Below, in pieces: positions 1 to 8,652 of a DNA stretch of 64,000 nucleotides. The first letter of the stretch is position 1. Every line of letters starts with the position of its first letter. A program made the translations under genes and the position numbers. The DNA is taken from the NCBI RefSeq assembly GCF_000745185.1, contig NZ_JQNJ01000001.1:2503501-2567500 (forward strand), read 5' to 3'. This DNA is from Muricauda sp. MAR_2010_75. GTDB lineage: Bacteria; Bacteroidota; Bacteroidia; Flavobacteriales; Flavobacteriaceae. The notes beneath the pieces are model-generated. The model was not told the origin of the DNA and did no database searches. It was given only the letters and a program-made list of their open reading frames with translations.

Positions 1-323
1 TGTTCGTGTTCTGTGTCGGTATGGCGGTACATAATGAACTGGTTGTTATCGAAACCCATTTTCATCAGATAGTCGCATCCCAATGAAGCAAATTCTTTAT
101 CGTCCAATTGGTCAGAGTACGGCAGGTTCAAGGAAACATGAAGTACCGTATTCCCAAGCCCCGGACGCAATTGCCTGATCAAATTGAATTCCTGTGTCAT
201 ATTCACCGCTGTGGATTGTCCGATATTGGAATCGATCACATGCCCTACACCTTTGCTTACCTTTTTTTCATTGTAGGCAAGAACACCGTAAAAATCCTTT
301 CCTATGGTTATCTTACCTATCAT
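1..323 (-). CDS. Relaxase/mobilization nuclease, N-terminal part (cut by window edge)
   Basis: Read from the minus strand, an open frame starts with ATG at 323 and runs off the window at base 1. It begins MIGKITIGKDFYGVLAYNEK and reaches a YRHTDTEHE segment. That segment looks like the His-containing metal-binding motif of the relaxase/mobilization nuclease family (Bacteroides MobB type), which nicks oriT and carries the transferred strand. The start overlaps the 3' end of the MobC gene by 11 bases, the usual mobC-mobB arrangement. The catalytic tyrosine region cannot be judged and the rest of the gene lies outside the window. Confidence 0.75.
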   Translation of the reverse strand, partial: MIGKITIGKDFYGVLAYNEKKVSKGVGHVIDSNIGQSTAVNMTQEFNLIRQLRPGLGNTVLHVSLNLPYSDQLDDKEFASLGCDYLMKMGFDNNQFIMYRHTDTEHE

Positions 324-660
324 TGTTCGAGATATTTGATTTGAGCTGTTTCAATAGCATTTTTACCTCCTCCAATTGTATATGAATGCTGAAAGGGTCA
401 CGGATACCTGAGTTCGAGACCCTAGCGAGTTGGTTCAGGTTGTTTCCCATCCGACTCAGCTCGACAAACAGTTTCCGGTCCAACGGATCTACCTTTTTCT
501 TTGGCAGGGATTTTCCTGTACATTTTCTTCGGATATATTCGGCTGTGGACAATCCAATTGTCTTCGCATTGTTGCCAATGATCAAGTATTCGCTTTGTGA
601 AACTCTGAAGGCGATGACAATCGTCCTTTGTTTTGATATGTCCTTTTTAGGTCTTGCCAT
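313..660 (-). CDS. MobC-like relaxosome accessory protein
   Basis: This 115-residue protein has a basic N-terminus and a ribbon-helix-helix-like segment (about residues 12-50, including TIVIAFRVSQSEY and AEYIRRK). The mid-protein motif RMGNNLNQLARVSN matches the GNNLNQ signature of MobC/relaxosome proteins of Bacteroidota mobilizable elements. Such proteins bind oriT and help the relaxase nick. It overlaps the relaxase gene downstream by 11 bases, so the two are probably translationally coupled. The upstream gap holds a strong hairpin that may be the oriT. Confidence 0.8.
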   Translation of the reverse strand: MARPKKDISKQRTIVIAFRVSQSEYLIIGNNAKTIGLSTAEYIRRKCTGKSLPKKKVDPLDRKLFVELSRMGNNLNQLARVSNSGIRDPFSIHIQLEEVKMLLKQLKSNISNNDR

Positions 661-1037
661 TTTCTATGGTTTTGGTATTGTTCTAAAGGTCATTTGTAAA
701 CGAAGTGCGCAGTTTTTGTTTACAAAAACACAACTTGCTTCGTGACCTCCGATCAACTATATCACAAACCTATGGCCTATGGATTACTTGCAAGGATTTT
801 GCCGTACATGGTCTTTTGTACGGCAAATAATTGAGAGATTTTTTCAAATGGAAAATCAAATATAGCACTGGACATGAACCAAGGATTTCTATGGGAAGGG
901 GGAAAACGGCCGATAGGTTCCTTTGGACAGAATCTTCCATATTAGATCAATGGCCCGATTTTTGTCCCAAGTCATATTGAACACGGGGCCATGGGCCGGA
1001 CACTGGGATATTTCGTATATTTGATATAGAAAGAACT
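661..1037. other. Intergenic region with candidate oriT
   Basis: No gene is seen in this stretch between the start of mobC (reading left) and the start of the DUF6922-like gene (reading right). It must carry promoters for both directions. Its notable structure is the perfect 9-bp inverted repeat at 799-826, listed separately. A TATATTTGATATAGAAAG segment just before 1038 could be a promoter for the DUF6922-like gene. Confidence 0.5.
799..826. repeat. Perfect inverted repeat, candidate oriT/nic region
   Basis: TTGCCGTAC (799-807) and GTACGGCAA (818-826) form a perfect 9-bp stem around a 10-base loop. It lies about 140 bases upstream of the mobC start. Origins of transfer in mobilizable elements are commonly inverted repeats immediately upstream of the mob genes, so this is the best oriT candidate here. 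A terminator is less likely: no T-run follows on the mob side and no gene ends nearby. The role is inferred from position and structure only. Confidence 0.4.
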
Positions 1038-1358
1038 ATGAAAAAGTCGCACAACATAGCATCATCCAAAGGAAAGAACCTAAAGGGTTATTTTCCCGGA
1101 CCTGTATTTTGGGATGTCGACCCCAGCGTGCTTGATGTGGAAAAGGACAAGATATTTATCATTGAAAGGGTACTGTCCCGCAACATGGGGGACCCACAAT
1201 ATTTTGAGCTTCTCGAAAGACTGTATCCGATAAGTGACATTGTCCGGTGTGCGAAGAGGAGCGAACAGATCCGGGGGAACAGCAGTATCAGGGCCGTGGC
1301 CGAACGTTATGGCATCAGACTGGACCATATGAAGAACTACAACCCCTCATTTGGATAA
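1038..1358 (+). CDS. DUF6922-like antitoxin-type protein upstream of AbiEii remnant
   Basis: This 106-residue protein has a central FWDVD segment followed by an IIERVLSRNMGDPQYF segment. That matches my memory of DUF6922 proteins, which are small partners encoded just before AbiEii-type nucleotidyltransferase toxins. The stop codon overlaps the original toxin start as TAATG (1356-1360), classic translational coupling. I infer an antitoxin or regulator role from this pairing; no DNA-binding motif is obvious. Base composition resembles the mob genes rather than the AT-rich cluster to the right. Confidence 0.55.
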   Translation: MKKSHNIASSKGKNLKGYFPGPVFWDVDPSVLDVEKDKIFIIERVLSRNMGDPQYFELLERLYPISDIVRCAKRSEQIRGNSSIRAVAERYGIRLDHMKNYNPSFG

Positions 1359-2151
1359 TGACCGTCAACCAAGCCGTTTCGGATTAGCTAAAAAGCGTCA
1401 TCGTCCAATTGATGCATGCGGATTGTTTAAGGGACTTCAACCTTGGAGGAGGACCAACCTCGCTATCCGGCACAATCATAGGGCTTCTACGGACCTCGAT
1501 CTCTTTTCCCAAGGTGTGGTCGGGGTCGAAAGATTGAAGGAAATAAGTGCTTATTTCAGATCAAACTTCAAAGACGGGCTTTTGGGCCTCTTGGAGGAAA
1601 ACTTCGGGGATGACCAAATGGCCTTTCTCAGGGTGAACGTACAAAGGAACGGTGTCCCGATCAAAATAGACATCATCCAAAATATCCCGTTGCTCCATCC
1701 CGTTGAAATATTAGACAACATCAGGTTGATCCATGAACTCGACATTGGGGCCTTGAAGTTGGTCTCGGCCGCCAATCGTGGGACGCAAAAGGATTTTGGG
1801 GATCTTTTGCTGCTCTGCGGGCTGTATTCCCTTGAAAGACTGCATACCGAGCTTATGAAAAGGGAAAGTATGTTCATCGGCAAAGAGTATGGCACCATCT
1901 TCAACGTTGAGGGATTTCCCAGCGGTCTGGCCGGTGACCTGTCCGCCTTGGGCAATTTCAATAGGGCAACGGACCGAAAAAGTGAAAGCAACCGCCTTAT
2001 CCTGACGGAAAATTCCCTGATTCCCGGTTCTTGGCCCGAACTTGGCCAAAGATGGACAGGGATGGTCGAGGCATATACAAAATTGAAAGGTCTGCGTTTT
2101 TCCCCTCCTTCCAGAAAGAGAAGATGGAAAAACAAAGGGATCGGGCTGTGA
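1358..2151 (+). pseudogene. Broken AbiEii/AbiGii-type nucleotidyltransferase toxin
   Basis: The original start is probably the ATG at 1358 (MTVNQAVSD), but an in-frame TAG follows at 1385-1387. The same frame then continues LKSVIVQLMHADCLRDFNL up to a GG motif. A one-base loss near 1450-1453 moves the reading to the next frame, which continues TNLAIRHNHRASTDLDLFS. That restores the nucleotidyltransferase signature (GG then DLD) of AbiEii toxins. The rest keeps the family pattern, including ALKLVSAANRGTQKDFGDLLLL, and ends at 2151. A 266-codon open frame starting at 1351 has an unrelated N-terminus and is not the native protein. As read, the toxin cannot be made, unless the lesions are sequencing errors. 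Confidence 0.65.
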
Positions 2152-2528
2152 AAAGCCTGTCCTTCAATGAGAAAGTTCCGACTTTTTGAAGTTTGTGCCA
2201 ATATGTTTTGACCTGACCCACTATGACCTTTGTAGTGATAAAAAGTGAAAAGGGAGAAAAAGACAAAACAGCTCGGTATCCAAGAAAGTGAACGTGGAAA
2301 TCGATATCGCTCAAAATAAAAATTGCTTCTTCCTTTCAAAAGCAGCAAACCATTGTCCCTGATCTCACAAGAATGACAGGTGAACCTGTCTAAGGAATTC
2401 TATGCTTCGTTTCAAAGAACAACGAATGGAGCAATTCCCCCAATACACTCCTTCGTACCATTACATTAATTATGTACCCATCAGATTTGTTTACATATTA
2501 AAACATCTGTTTATCTGTACAAATACAT

Positions 2529-2570
2529 AATTGTACATATGTATAATTGTATATGCATACAATTGCATAC
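2529..2570. repeat. Iterated AATT-flanked palindromes, 16-bp period
   Basis: Two palindromes share an AATT. The first, AATTGTACATATGTATAATT (2529-2548), has a single mismatched pair. The second, AATTGTATATGCATACAATT (2545-2564), has perfect 8-base arms. A third partial copy, AATTGCATAC, follows at 2561-2570. The repeat step is 16 bases. It could be a tandem operator or a replication/recombination site; nothing flanking settles which. Confidence 0.45.
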
Positions 2571-2790
2571 TCAATCATTTGTATGGATAAATGCTGCTTT
2601 GAACCAGTTTGGAGATTATCCGAAAGACTTTTTAAAATTTGTCCTGCAAAATCAAAATACCATTTATGGAAAATGATGTATCCAGCAGCCGATCATTGCC
2701 CATCTCAAACCAATGGGATTGCTTTAAAGATATCTGCATCCAAAAAGGACAGAGAATAATGTTCTTGGAAATCTTCTTTTCTCCCTATCC

Positions 2791-2813
2791 ATAAAAAGCA
2801 CCCTTTAGGGTGC
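2791..2813 (-). terminator. Rho-independent terminator of the leftward operon
   Basis: The perfect stem GCACCC-TTTA-GGGTGC (2798-2813) is followed on the minus strand by a TTTTTAT tail. It sits about 65 bases after the stop of the glycosyltransferase-like gene at 2877, as expected for the end of the leftward transcription unit. Confidence 0.75.
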
Positions 2814-2876
2814 ACAGTGTAAAGACCCCAATCTTTAGGACAGGTTCTCTACAAGACTAATATAATTAGATATAGT

Positions 2877-4043
2877 TCAGATTGCTAGTTTAAGATAATC
2901 ATTGGAAAGACCCCAATAAACAATTGTTGCAAATTGTTCTTTTAAAAATGCTTTATTTACATCATTATTATCTTGAAAAGAATCATGCAAATCATTGGCG
3001 GTAATCGGATGATTGTCATGAAACAAAACCAACAATTGATATATATGGCGCAATGATATTACCATGTCAGATGTAAAGGAACGAAGATAAAAAGAGTTCG
3101 AAACTTTTTCAATAAAAAAGTCCTCTTGGTTGAACTTCACCTTTTTTCTCATGAACGATAATTTTCTTTCTTCGATATGTTCCGATAAGTTAGATAAACC
3201 GAATCTATCAATATAAATTTCCTCATTTTTCCAATTAAATTTTGGGCTGTCAAAAAGAGAAAATTTCTTTAGACGAATTAGGTGAGTTAAAATATATTCT
3301 TTGCCTGAATTAAGACTATAAAGACCATTAGAATTAACTCTGAGCAAGTCGAAAAATTCTGCATAACCCAAAAACTCGTGGCTACAATTATTAAAACTAG
3401 AATCTAAAAACATTCTTTCTTTTAAGACAACATGTGTCATCGATTCGATCTCTGTATCTATTTCTAAAATAGAAATACCCTTCAAACATTTATAAAATTC
3501 CCAATTACATTCATCAAAGCAAAAGTTATCTTCATTTGTTAAGACAAACTCCCAATCTTTGCTCTTTTTAAATATGTATTTTATCTTGTCAGAATTCTTG
3601 TAAATGGCAAAGAAGCCAGATAAATATTCTTCACGTACAGAAATTATCTCATATTTTCTAAGTTTTTCGCTATCTATAAACTTCTCAATGTTTCCCAGAA
3701 TTATATCTAAATCACAATAACCCCAAAAATCAAAGTCTAAAATAAAATCTTCAAAAATCAAACCATATGCTGGCTTGAAATCACATAATTTATATGGTTC
3801 AGAAACATCAATCTCTAACTTTAACTTCTTACTGGCCAGCTGATTAAAATCCTTCAAATTGAACCTAACAAATTTAATATTTGGGATATTTGGAAGTGTC
3901 TTTGGTATAAGGATATTTGTGAAGATTATAAATAAAAAATTATTATTATGTGAGGCTGATTTTAAGAAATAGTGAAAATAATCAGGGAATTTTCTTCCAA
4001 AATAGGGAATTAAAAATGCAATCTTTCTGGACACTGTTTTCAA
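2877..4043 (-). CDS. DUF6625-like glycosyltransferase with possible PqqD-like C-terminal domain
   Basis: This 388-residue protein starts KIAFLIPYFGRKFPDYFHYFL and has PYKLCDFKPAYG and a DLD motif in FWGYCDLDIILGN. That pattern fits the DUF6625/glycosyltransferase-like family, with DLD as the likely metal/nucleotide-sugar site. The last 80 residues or so (from about 305) read FYLRSFTSDMVISLRHIYQLLVL, then ANDLHDSF and YWGLSNDYL. The order of strands and helices resembles a PqqD-like winged helix (RiPP recognition element). The glycosyltransferase call rests on family resemblance and the C-terminal domain is an inference. It is the last gene of the leftward run, 35 bases after the APS kinase. 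A role in glycosylating the lanthipeptide is plausible but unproven. Confidence 0.55.
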   Translation of the reverse strand: MKTVSRKIAFLIPYFGRKFPDYFHYFLKSASHNNNFLFIIFTNILIPKTLPNIPNIKFVRFNLKDFNQLASKKLKLEIDVSEPYKLCDFKPAYGLIFEDFILDFDFWGYCDLDIILGNIEKFIDSEKLRKYEIISVREEYLSGFFAIYKNSDKIKYIFKKSKDWEFVLTNEDNFCFDECNWEFYKCLKGISILEIDTEIESMTHVVLKERMFLDSSFNNCSHEFLGYAEFFDLLRVNSNGLYSLNSGKEYILTHLIRLKKFSLFDSPKFNWKNEEIYIDRFGLSNLSEHIEERKLSFMRKKVKFNQEDFFIEKVSNSFYLRSFTSDMVISLRHIYQLLVLFHDNHPITANDLHDSFQDNNDVNKAFLKEQFATIVYWGLSNDYLKLAI

Positions 4044-4078
4044 AAAATATATATTAAAAAACGGAACTAATAAATCAC

Positions 4079-4693
4079 TTATATGTCCATTTTAATCTTC
4101 CAAATAAGCTTTTTAAATATTAAATCTGTCGCTTTCTCTACTGTAAAGCTTTCGTTTATTTCAAGAAATGGATTTACAGGAGGTTCGTAAGGGGCAGAAA
4201 TTCCGGTAAAGTCATTAATTTTACCTTGTCTCGCTTTTTTGAATAATCCTTTAGCGTCTCTTTCTTCGCAGACTTTCAAACTAGTATTTACATATATTTC
4301 CACAAAATCCACATCCCCTATTAGGTTTTTTATTTTCCTTCTTTCCATTAAATATGGAGCTACAAAGGCCGCAAGCACAACTACTCCAGCTTCAATGAAT
4401 AATTTTGAAATTTCTGAGACAATTCTTAAGTTCTCTGCCCTGTCAGCAGGGCTGAAGGACAGGTTTTTATTTATTCCACTTCTCAAATTGTCCCCATCAA
4501 GAATAAAAGTTTTGATATTCTCAGAAAATAGTTTCTGTTCTAACGCATTAGCAAGAGTTGATTTACCAGAACAAGGAAGACCTGTGAACAACACCATAAT
4601 TGATTTGTGACCATTGAACATCATTCTATCATTTCTTGAAATTTTGAAATGTTCCGGAAAAATGTTATTTCTTATTTCTTTATGTTCTACCAT
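4079..4693 (-). CDS. cysC: Adenylylsulfate (APS) kinase
   Basis: This 204-residue kinase phosphorylates APS with ATP to make PAPS, the sulfate donor for sulfotransferases. Walker A is GLPCSGKST (about residues 38-46). DGDNLRSGIN and the FSPADRAENLRIVSEI helix are APS-kinase hallmarks, and the later APYEPPVNP segment is also typical of CysC. No ATP sulfurylase genes (cysD/cysN) are in the cluster, so APS must come from elsewhere. It lies between a sulfotransferase gene (96 bases upstream) and a glycosyltransferase-like gene, which argues for local PAPS supply to the cluster rather than general sulfate assimilation. Confidence 0.9.
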   Translation of the reverse strand: MVEHKEIRNNIFPEHFKISRNDRMMFNGHKSIMVLFTGLPCSGKSTLANALEQKLFSENIKTFILDGDNLRSGINKNLSFSPADRAENLRIVSEISKLFIEAGVVVLAAFVAPYLMERRKIKNLIGDVDFVEIYVNTSLKVCEERDAKGLFKKARQGKINDFTGISAPYEPPVNPFLEINESFTVEKATDLIFKKLIWKIKMDI

Positions 4694-4789
4694 AAATTAA
4701 CATTTATACTCTCCTTACTATGTTGAAGAAATAATATGATTCAGACAACAAATTGCCGTTCTTTATTTTCCACAGAGATTCTACTATTC

Positions 4790-5578
4790 TCATGTACTCT
4801 TAGTAATTACTTTTTCCTGCATTAATCTATACTTCTCAAAAGCATCACTTTTCTTTATTTTTTTTTCTATAGATGGAGTCTCCCTTTTCCCAAGAATTTT
4901 TGGATTTATATATTTTTTTTGAACCACTTGATTATCAACTTCTTTAATATTCAGGAAGTCCAATAGTTTCCCTAACTCTTGTTCATTTTGTATTGAGGTA
5001 TTTTCGAAAAACGCATAATTCTTATATTTTTCCGAATACTCAAGCATTATCTTACTGATATTTTGATATTCTTCAAGAAAATCTTCTAGTTTATGGCCAT
5101 ACTCCCACCATTTATAGTGATTAACCGAAACCCATTGATTTATAGGGTTGCGGAACAAAAATATGAACTTGGAATTTTCAAAAATCTCTCTCAGGCTCAC
5201 TAAAGTAGCAATGTCTCTAATTCTAATATCTTTAAAACCGAATCGTACTATACCATTTGGAGCTTTCAAATTATAAATTATAGCCTCAATTAATTTTTTC
5301 CTTAGTTCGGATAAGTTCCCCATGGACATCATAAATGGATAATGGGGATATAAGTGGTTTTTAGATCTAAGGCATTGATGAAAGATTTTATTATCCTCTA
5401 TTACAGTTGAATCTTGTGAAAATTTATCAACTCTTTTTATAATGCACAATATATCATCAATGATATATTGTTGTTCTCCCCAAATACAAACTTCATTGCT
5501 TGAGTTGAGAATGCGTTGCATAGCTGTTGAAGAACACCTACCACCTACACCGAAAATAAAGATATGCTTCTCCATCAT
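4790..5578 (-). CDS. PAPS-dependent sulfotransferase 1
   Basis: This 262-residue protein starts HIFIFGVGGRCSSTAMQRIL, a variant of the sulfotransferase 5'-phosphosulfate-binding loop. Mid-protein KFIFLFRNPINQWVSV matches the 3'-phosphate-binding motif, with the conserved R and following S. Such enzymes move sulfate from PAPS to a hydroxyl of a peptide tyrosine, sugar or lipid. The APS kinase gene follows directly. The acceptor cannot be read from sequence; in this context I infer the lanthipeptide or a sugar attached to it. A few AT-rich bases separate it from the receptor gene upstream. Confidence 0.75.
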   Translation of the reverse strand: MMEKHIFIFGVGGRCSSTAMQRILNSSNEVCIWGEQQYIIDDILCIIKRVDKFSQDSTVIEDNKIFHQCLRSKNHLYPHYPFMMSMGNLSELRKKLIEAIIYNLKAPNGIVRFGFKDIRIRDIATLVSLREIFENSKFIFLFRNPINQWVSVNHYKWWEYGHKLEDFLEEYQNISKIMLEYSEKYKNYAFFENTSIQNEQELGKLLDFLNIKEVDNQVVQKKYINPKILGKRETPSIEKKIKKSDAFEKYRLMQEKVITKST

Positions 5579-5733
5579 TTTTATTAAGAATTAAATCAAA
5601 TCGGAATTTTCGTGATAACATGGCTAAAAGTCTACCCGATTATTCTAAAATGCTACACATTAATGCATTATGTTGCATTGAAAAAATTTAATGTCTCAAT
5701 AAAAGTAAATAATTTCGTACAATTAATAAAGTA

Positions 5734-8466
5734 TTATCTTCTTTTGTCAAAATTATTTATTTTATATGTAAAGCTTAACATAAAGTATCTCTGAAGTATT
5801 AAACTTTCTCTATTTTCAATGAAATTTTGAGTAACAGTTCTTGAAATATTGTTGTTTTGCCTTAACAAATCATATACAGTAAATTTTAGGTTTCCATTTC
5901 CCTTAAACATATTCATTCCAAAACTTAAATTCCAAAGCAAAGATGTTTTTTCAATATTACCTTGGATAGACCCATTATAGACATAACTTAAATCATTCCC
6001 TATTACAACTCCTTTTGGCCAATATGAAGTTACTCTTAGTTCTAAACTATGAAGAGTGAAATCGGTTTTCTGTCTATCGTTATAAGTAGTAGTATTATAT
6101 GTCAGTCGATAAGAGGGACTAACATCAAAAAAATCTTTGTAGCTATATTGAAGTCCTAATCTCGGAACAAATCGAAACGTACTAGTTTTAAACTCAATAT
6201 CATTATTTAAAGTAACATCATTTCTAAACACAAATCCGCCACCAGTCGAAATGTTCAAAATGTGAGTACTATCTTTTTTTATCCGCTTATTAATCCCAAA
6301 ACCCCCAAATGTATTAATATTCCCGTCCATATTTACGAAACCTCTATTTCTTATCAAGTTATTGTCTACATCGAGCTTCTCAACAATTTTGTCATCCGAT
6401 ATTTCTGATTGAGCGAATAAGAAAAAATTAGTTTTTGATTTTGAATTGTATCCCGTATAATTAAGCCTAATCACATGATTGTAAAAAGAACTCAACTCAT
6501 TATTGCCCCCCGAAACATTCAAAGGGTTTTTAACGTCTTCAATAGGCTGTAATTCATTGAGAGAAGGTATGGTATTATCTACTCTATAATCTAAAAAAAT
6601 CTTGGATCTTTTATTAATTTGGTATCTAAAAAAACCACCAAAATAAGTTCTACCATTTATTTTTGAATACTCCAATTTTTGGATTGAATCATTATTGCTT
6701 AGCTGAACGTTGATATAGCTCCCATTTATATTAAAACTATATTTGTCTCCTTCATATGTTAAACCAACTTTAGGTTGGACTACATCAGCGTTATAAGAAA
6801 AATAGGAGCTTAGGTCTTGATTTAAGTCTTCAAATTCATTAGTGGTATCGTTGAAATCATTAACTACCCTATTGTTCTTCTGTCTACTAATTAGGTAATT
6901 AAAATCAAAATCAAGAAACAATTTCTTTTTGCCTAATGGTAGCCTATATGATATTCCAAAATTGTAGCTTTCATTTTTGCCATATGACTCTTCTAACTGC
7001 TTAATTTCGATATTGTCCGAAGATGTGGAGAGCTCAGATGAATATCTGGATTTCCCATCATTTTCGATGTAAGAATTTCTTAGGTTAAAACTTAAAAACC
7101 TTCCTTGATTTCCATACCTTTTAATGATTTCTATATTGTTGTTAAAATTTTTTGTTGAAATACTAGAACTATCTACAAGTACACTTTCACTAGTAATCTC
7201 ATTTCCTAAAGAGAATGAAGATTCGTTAGAAAAAGAACTGTTCATAGTTTTATTATAAGTGAATTTTGGTTGGAAGCTTAATCTCAAAGAAGAATCAATA
7301 TTCGTTGAGAATAGCCCAGTAAATCTATGTGAATCTGTCTCACTTAAATAGCCTGATGCCTTATCGGTGAAAAACAAATCATTTTGTAACTGATTTTCCT
7401 GAAAAATTTTGGTTTCATTGTTAGTATTGGCTGAACCAAAAAAATAATCGGTTGAAACTTTCGTATTGTTATTAAATTCATTTGTATAATTTGCCCCCAA
7501 ATTGGTAGACTCTGCAATTCCCTCTCCTGACCCAAAAGCAATATCACCTAGATTAAACCCATCATTATTGTTCCTATTCAATTCTCTCTTATTTCCAATC
7601 ATATCATAGACTTCATCAAATGAAAACCCCGGATTATTTATGTTGTTCTTTCCTAACAGAAGACTAATACGCTCTTTACCGTTAAAGTAATTTCCTATGG
7701 CATTAAATTGATACCTATCATCTGTTCCATATCCCGCTGTAGCCCTCATCATGTGTCCCTTATTTTTGTCTTTTTTAATTGTTACATTGATTGTCTGTTT
7801 ATCGGAACTCCCCTCTTTGCCCGTAAACCTTTCTTTTTCTGTCTTAGTCGAAGTAAGTTCTACCTTATCCACTATCTCCCTAGGAATGTTTTTAGTAGCA
7901 ATTTTTAAGTCATTTCCGAAAAAAGGCATTCCATTTATTAATATTTGGCTAACCACTTGTCCATTCATGGTAATCCCACCTTTTTTATCGATTTCGATTC
8001 CTGGCAATCTCTTTAGCAACTCCTCCAAATTGGCATCAGGACGTGTTTGAAATGAGTCTGCATTAAATTCCAGCGTGTCTTTTTTAACTATTATAGGAAT
8101 CCTATCGCCAAAAACTTTTATCTCATCAAGTTGATTTGCTTGAATTTCCAAATTGATATCCCCCATTTCTATGTTGGGTGTTTTCAATGAAATTTCCTTA
8201 ACAATTGTTTTATATCCAATATAAGTAATGAATAGGTTTATATTTTTCCTATTTGTCGAAAAATCAAGTTGAAACATTCCGTTCGAGTCACTGATTGTAT
8301 ATGCAATTAAGGTACTATCCTTTATTGATTCTACATACACGGTAGACGACTCAAGCGGCTCCTGAGAAACTCTATCCTTTAACTTTCCGGTGATAGAAAA
8401 ATCCTGCGAATAGACTAAACCGCAAACAAATACCAAAAAAATATGAACTATATAACGTTTATGCAT
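5734..8466 (-). CDS. TonB-dependent outer membrane receptor-like protein with carboxypeptidase-like domain
   Basis: This 910-residue protein begins with a signal peptide (MHKRYIVHIFLVFVCGLVYSQ). A carboxypeptidase-regulatory-like domain follows (FSITGKLKDRVSQEPL through about residue 110). Next is a plug-like region with RPDANLEELLKRLPGIEIDKKGGITMNG, then a long beta-barrel rich in aromatic strands. The layout fits the outer-membrane beta-barrel family related to SusC/TonB receptors. It lies 186 bases downstream of a BlaR1-like gene on the same strand, so it probably belongs to the same regulated unit. It may import or sense the peptide or a competitor product, or take part in self-protection; these are inferences. 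Confidence 0.8.
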   Translation of the reverse strand: MHKRYIVHIFLVFVCGLVYSQDFSITGKLKDRVSQEPLESSTVYVESIKDSTLIAYTISDSNGMFQLDFSTNRKNINLFITYIGYKTIVKEISLKTPNIEMGDINLEIQANQLDEIKVFGDRIPIIVKKDTLEFNADSFQTRPDANLEELLKRLPGIEIDKKGGITMNGQVVSQILINGMPFFGNDLKIATKNIPREIVDKVELTSTKTEKERFTGKEGSSDKQTINVTIKKDKNKGHMMRATAGYGTDDRYQFNAIGNYFNGKERISLLLGKNNINNPGFSFDEVYDMIGNKRELNRNNNDGFNLGDIAFGSGEGIAESTNLGANYTNEFNNNTKVSTDYFFGSANTNNETKIFQENQLQNDLFFTDKASGYLSETDSHRFTGLFSTNIDSSLRLSFQPKFTYNKTMNSSFSNESSFSLGNEITSESVLVDSSSISTKNFNNNIEIIKRYGNQGRFLSFNLRNSYIENDGKSRYSSELSTSSDNIEIKQLEESYGKNESYNFGISYRLPLGKKKLFLDFDFNYLISRQKNNRVVNDFNDTTNEFEDLNQDLSSYFSYNADVVQPKVGLTYEGDKYSFNINGSYINVQLSNNDSIQKLEYSKINGRTYFGGFFRYQINKRSKIFLDYRVDNTIPSLNELQPIEDVKNPLNVSGGNNELSSFYNHVIRLNYTGYNSKSKTNFFLFAQSEISDDKIVEKLDVDNNLIRNRGFVNMDGNINTFGGFGINKRIKKDSTHILNISTGGGFVFRNDVTLNNDIEFKTSTFRFVPRLGLQYSYKDFFDVSPSYRLTYNTTTYNDRQKTDFTLHSLELRVTSYWPKGVVIGNDLSYVYNGSIQGNIEKTSLLWNLSFGMNMFKGNGNLKFTVYDLLRQNNNISRTVTQNFIENRESLILQRYFMLSFTYKINNFDKRR

Positions 8467-8652
8467 CTTAAATCTCTTTAAATTAAGTCAAGAAAAGCCA
8501 GCCCATCTTGCAATTAAGAAGACAGAATAATCAAAAAAAAGCCGTAAAGGTTTTAGGAGCTTAGTAAGCGCAAATCACTATTAGGTCTTAGAATCAGAGA
8601 AAGCTTTTTGTTTCATAAAGAAAATTTTGTTATTATAACTTTAATGAATCTT

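Larger units (their letters stand above)
2152..2876. other. Gene-free stretch between mobile region and lanthipeptide cluster
   Basis: I see no convincing gene here. A 70-codon frame at 2547-2759 shows no recognizable motif. The stretch holds a run of AT-rich palindromes (2529-2570) and the terminator of the leftward operon (2791-2813). It marks the change from mob/AbiE DNA of moderate GC to the AT-rich lanthipeptide cluster. Confidence 0.5.

Noticed and set aside
1351..2151. 266-codon frame as an intact protein
   Set aside because: Its first 34 codons read the wrong frame of the AbiEii gene; only the part after about 1453 matches the family.
2547..2759. 70-codon frame on the plus strand
   Set aside because: No motif, no neighbour, and it starts inside the AT-rich palindromes; not supported as a gene.
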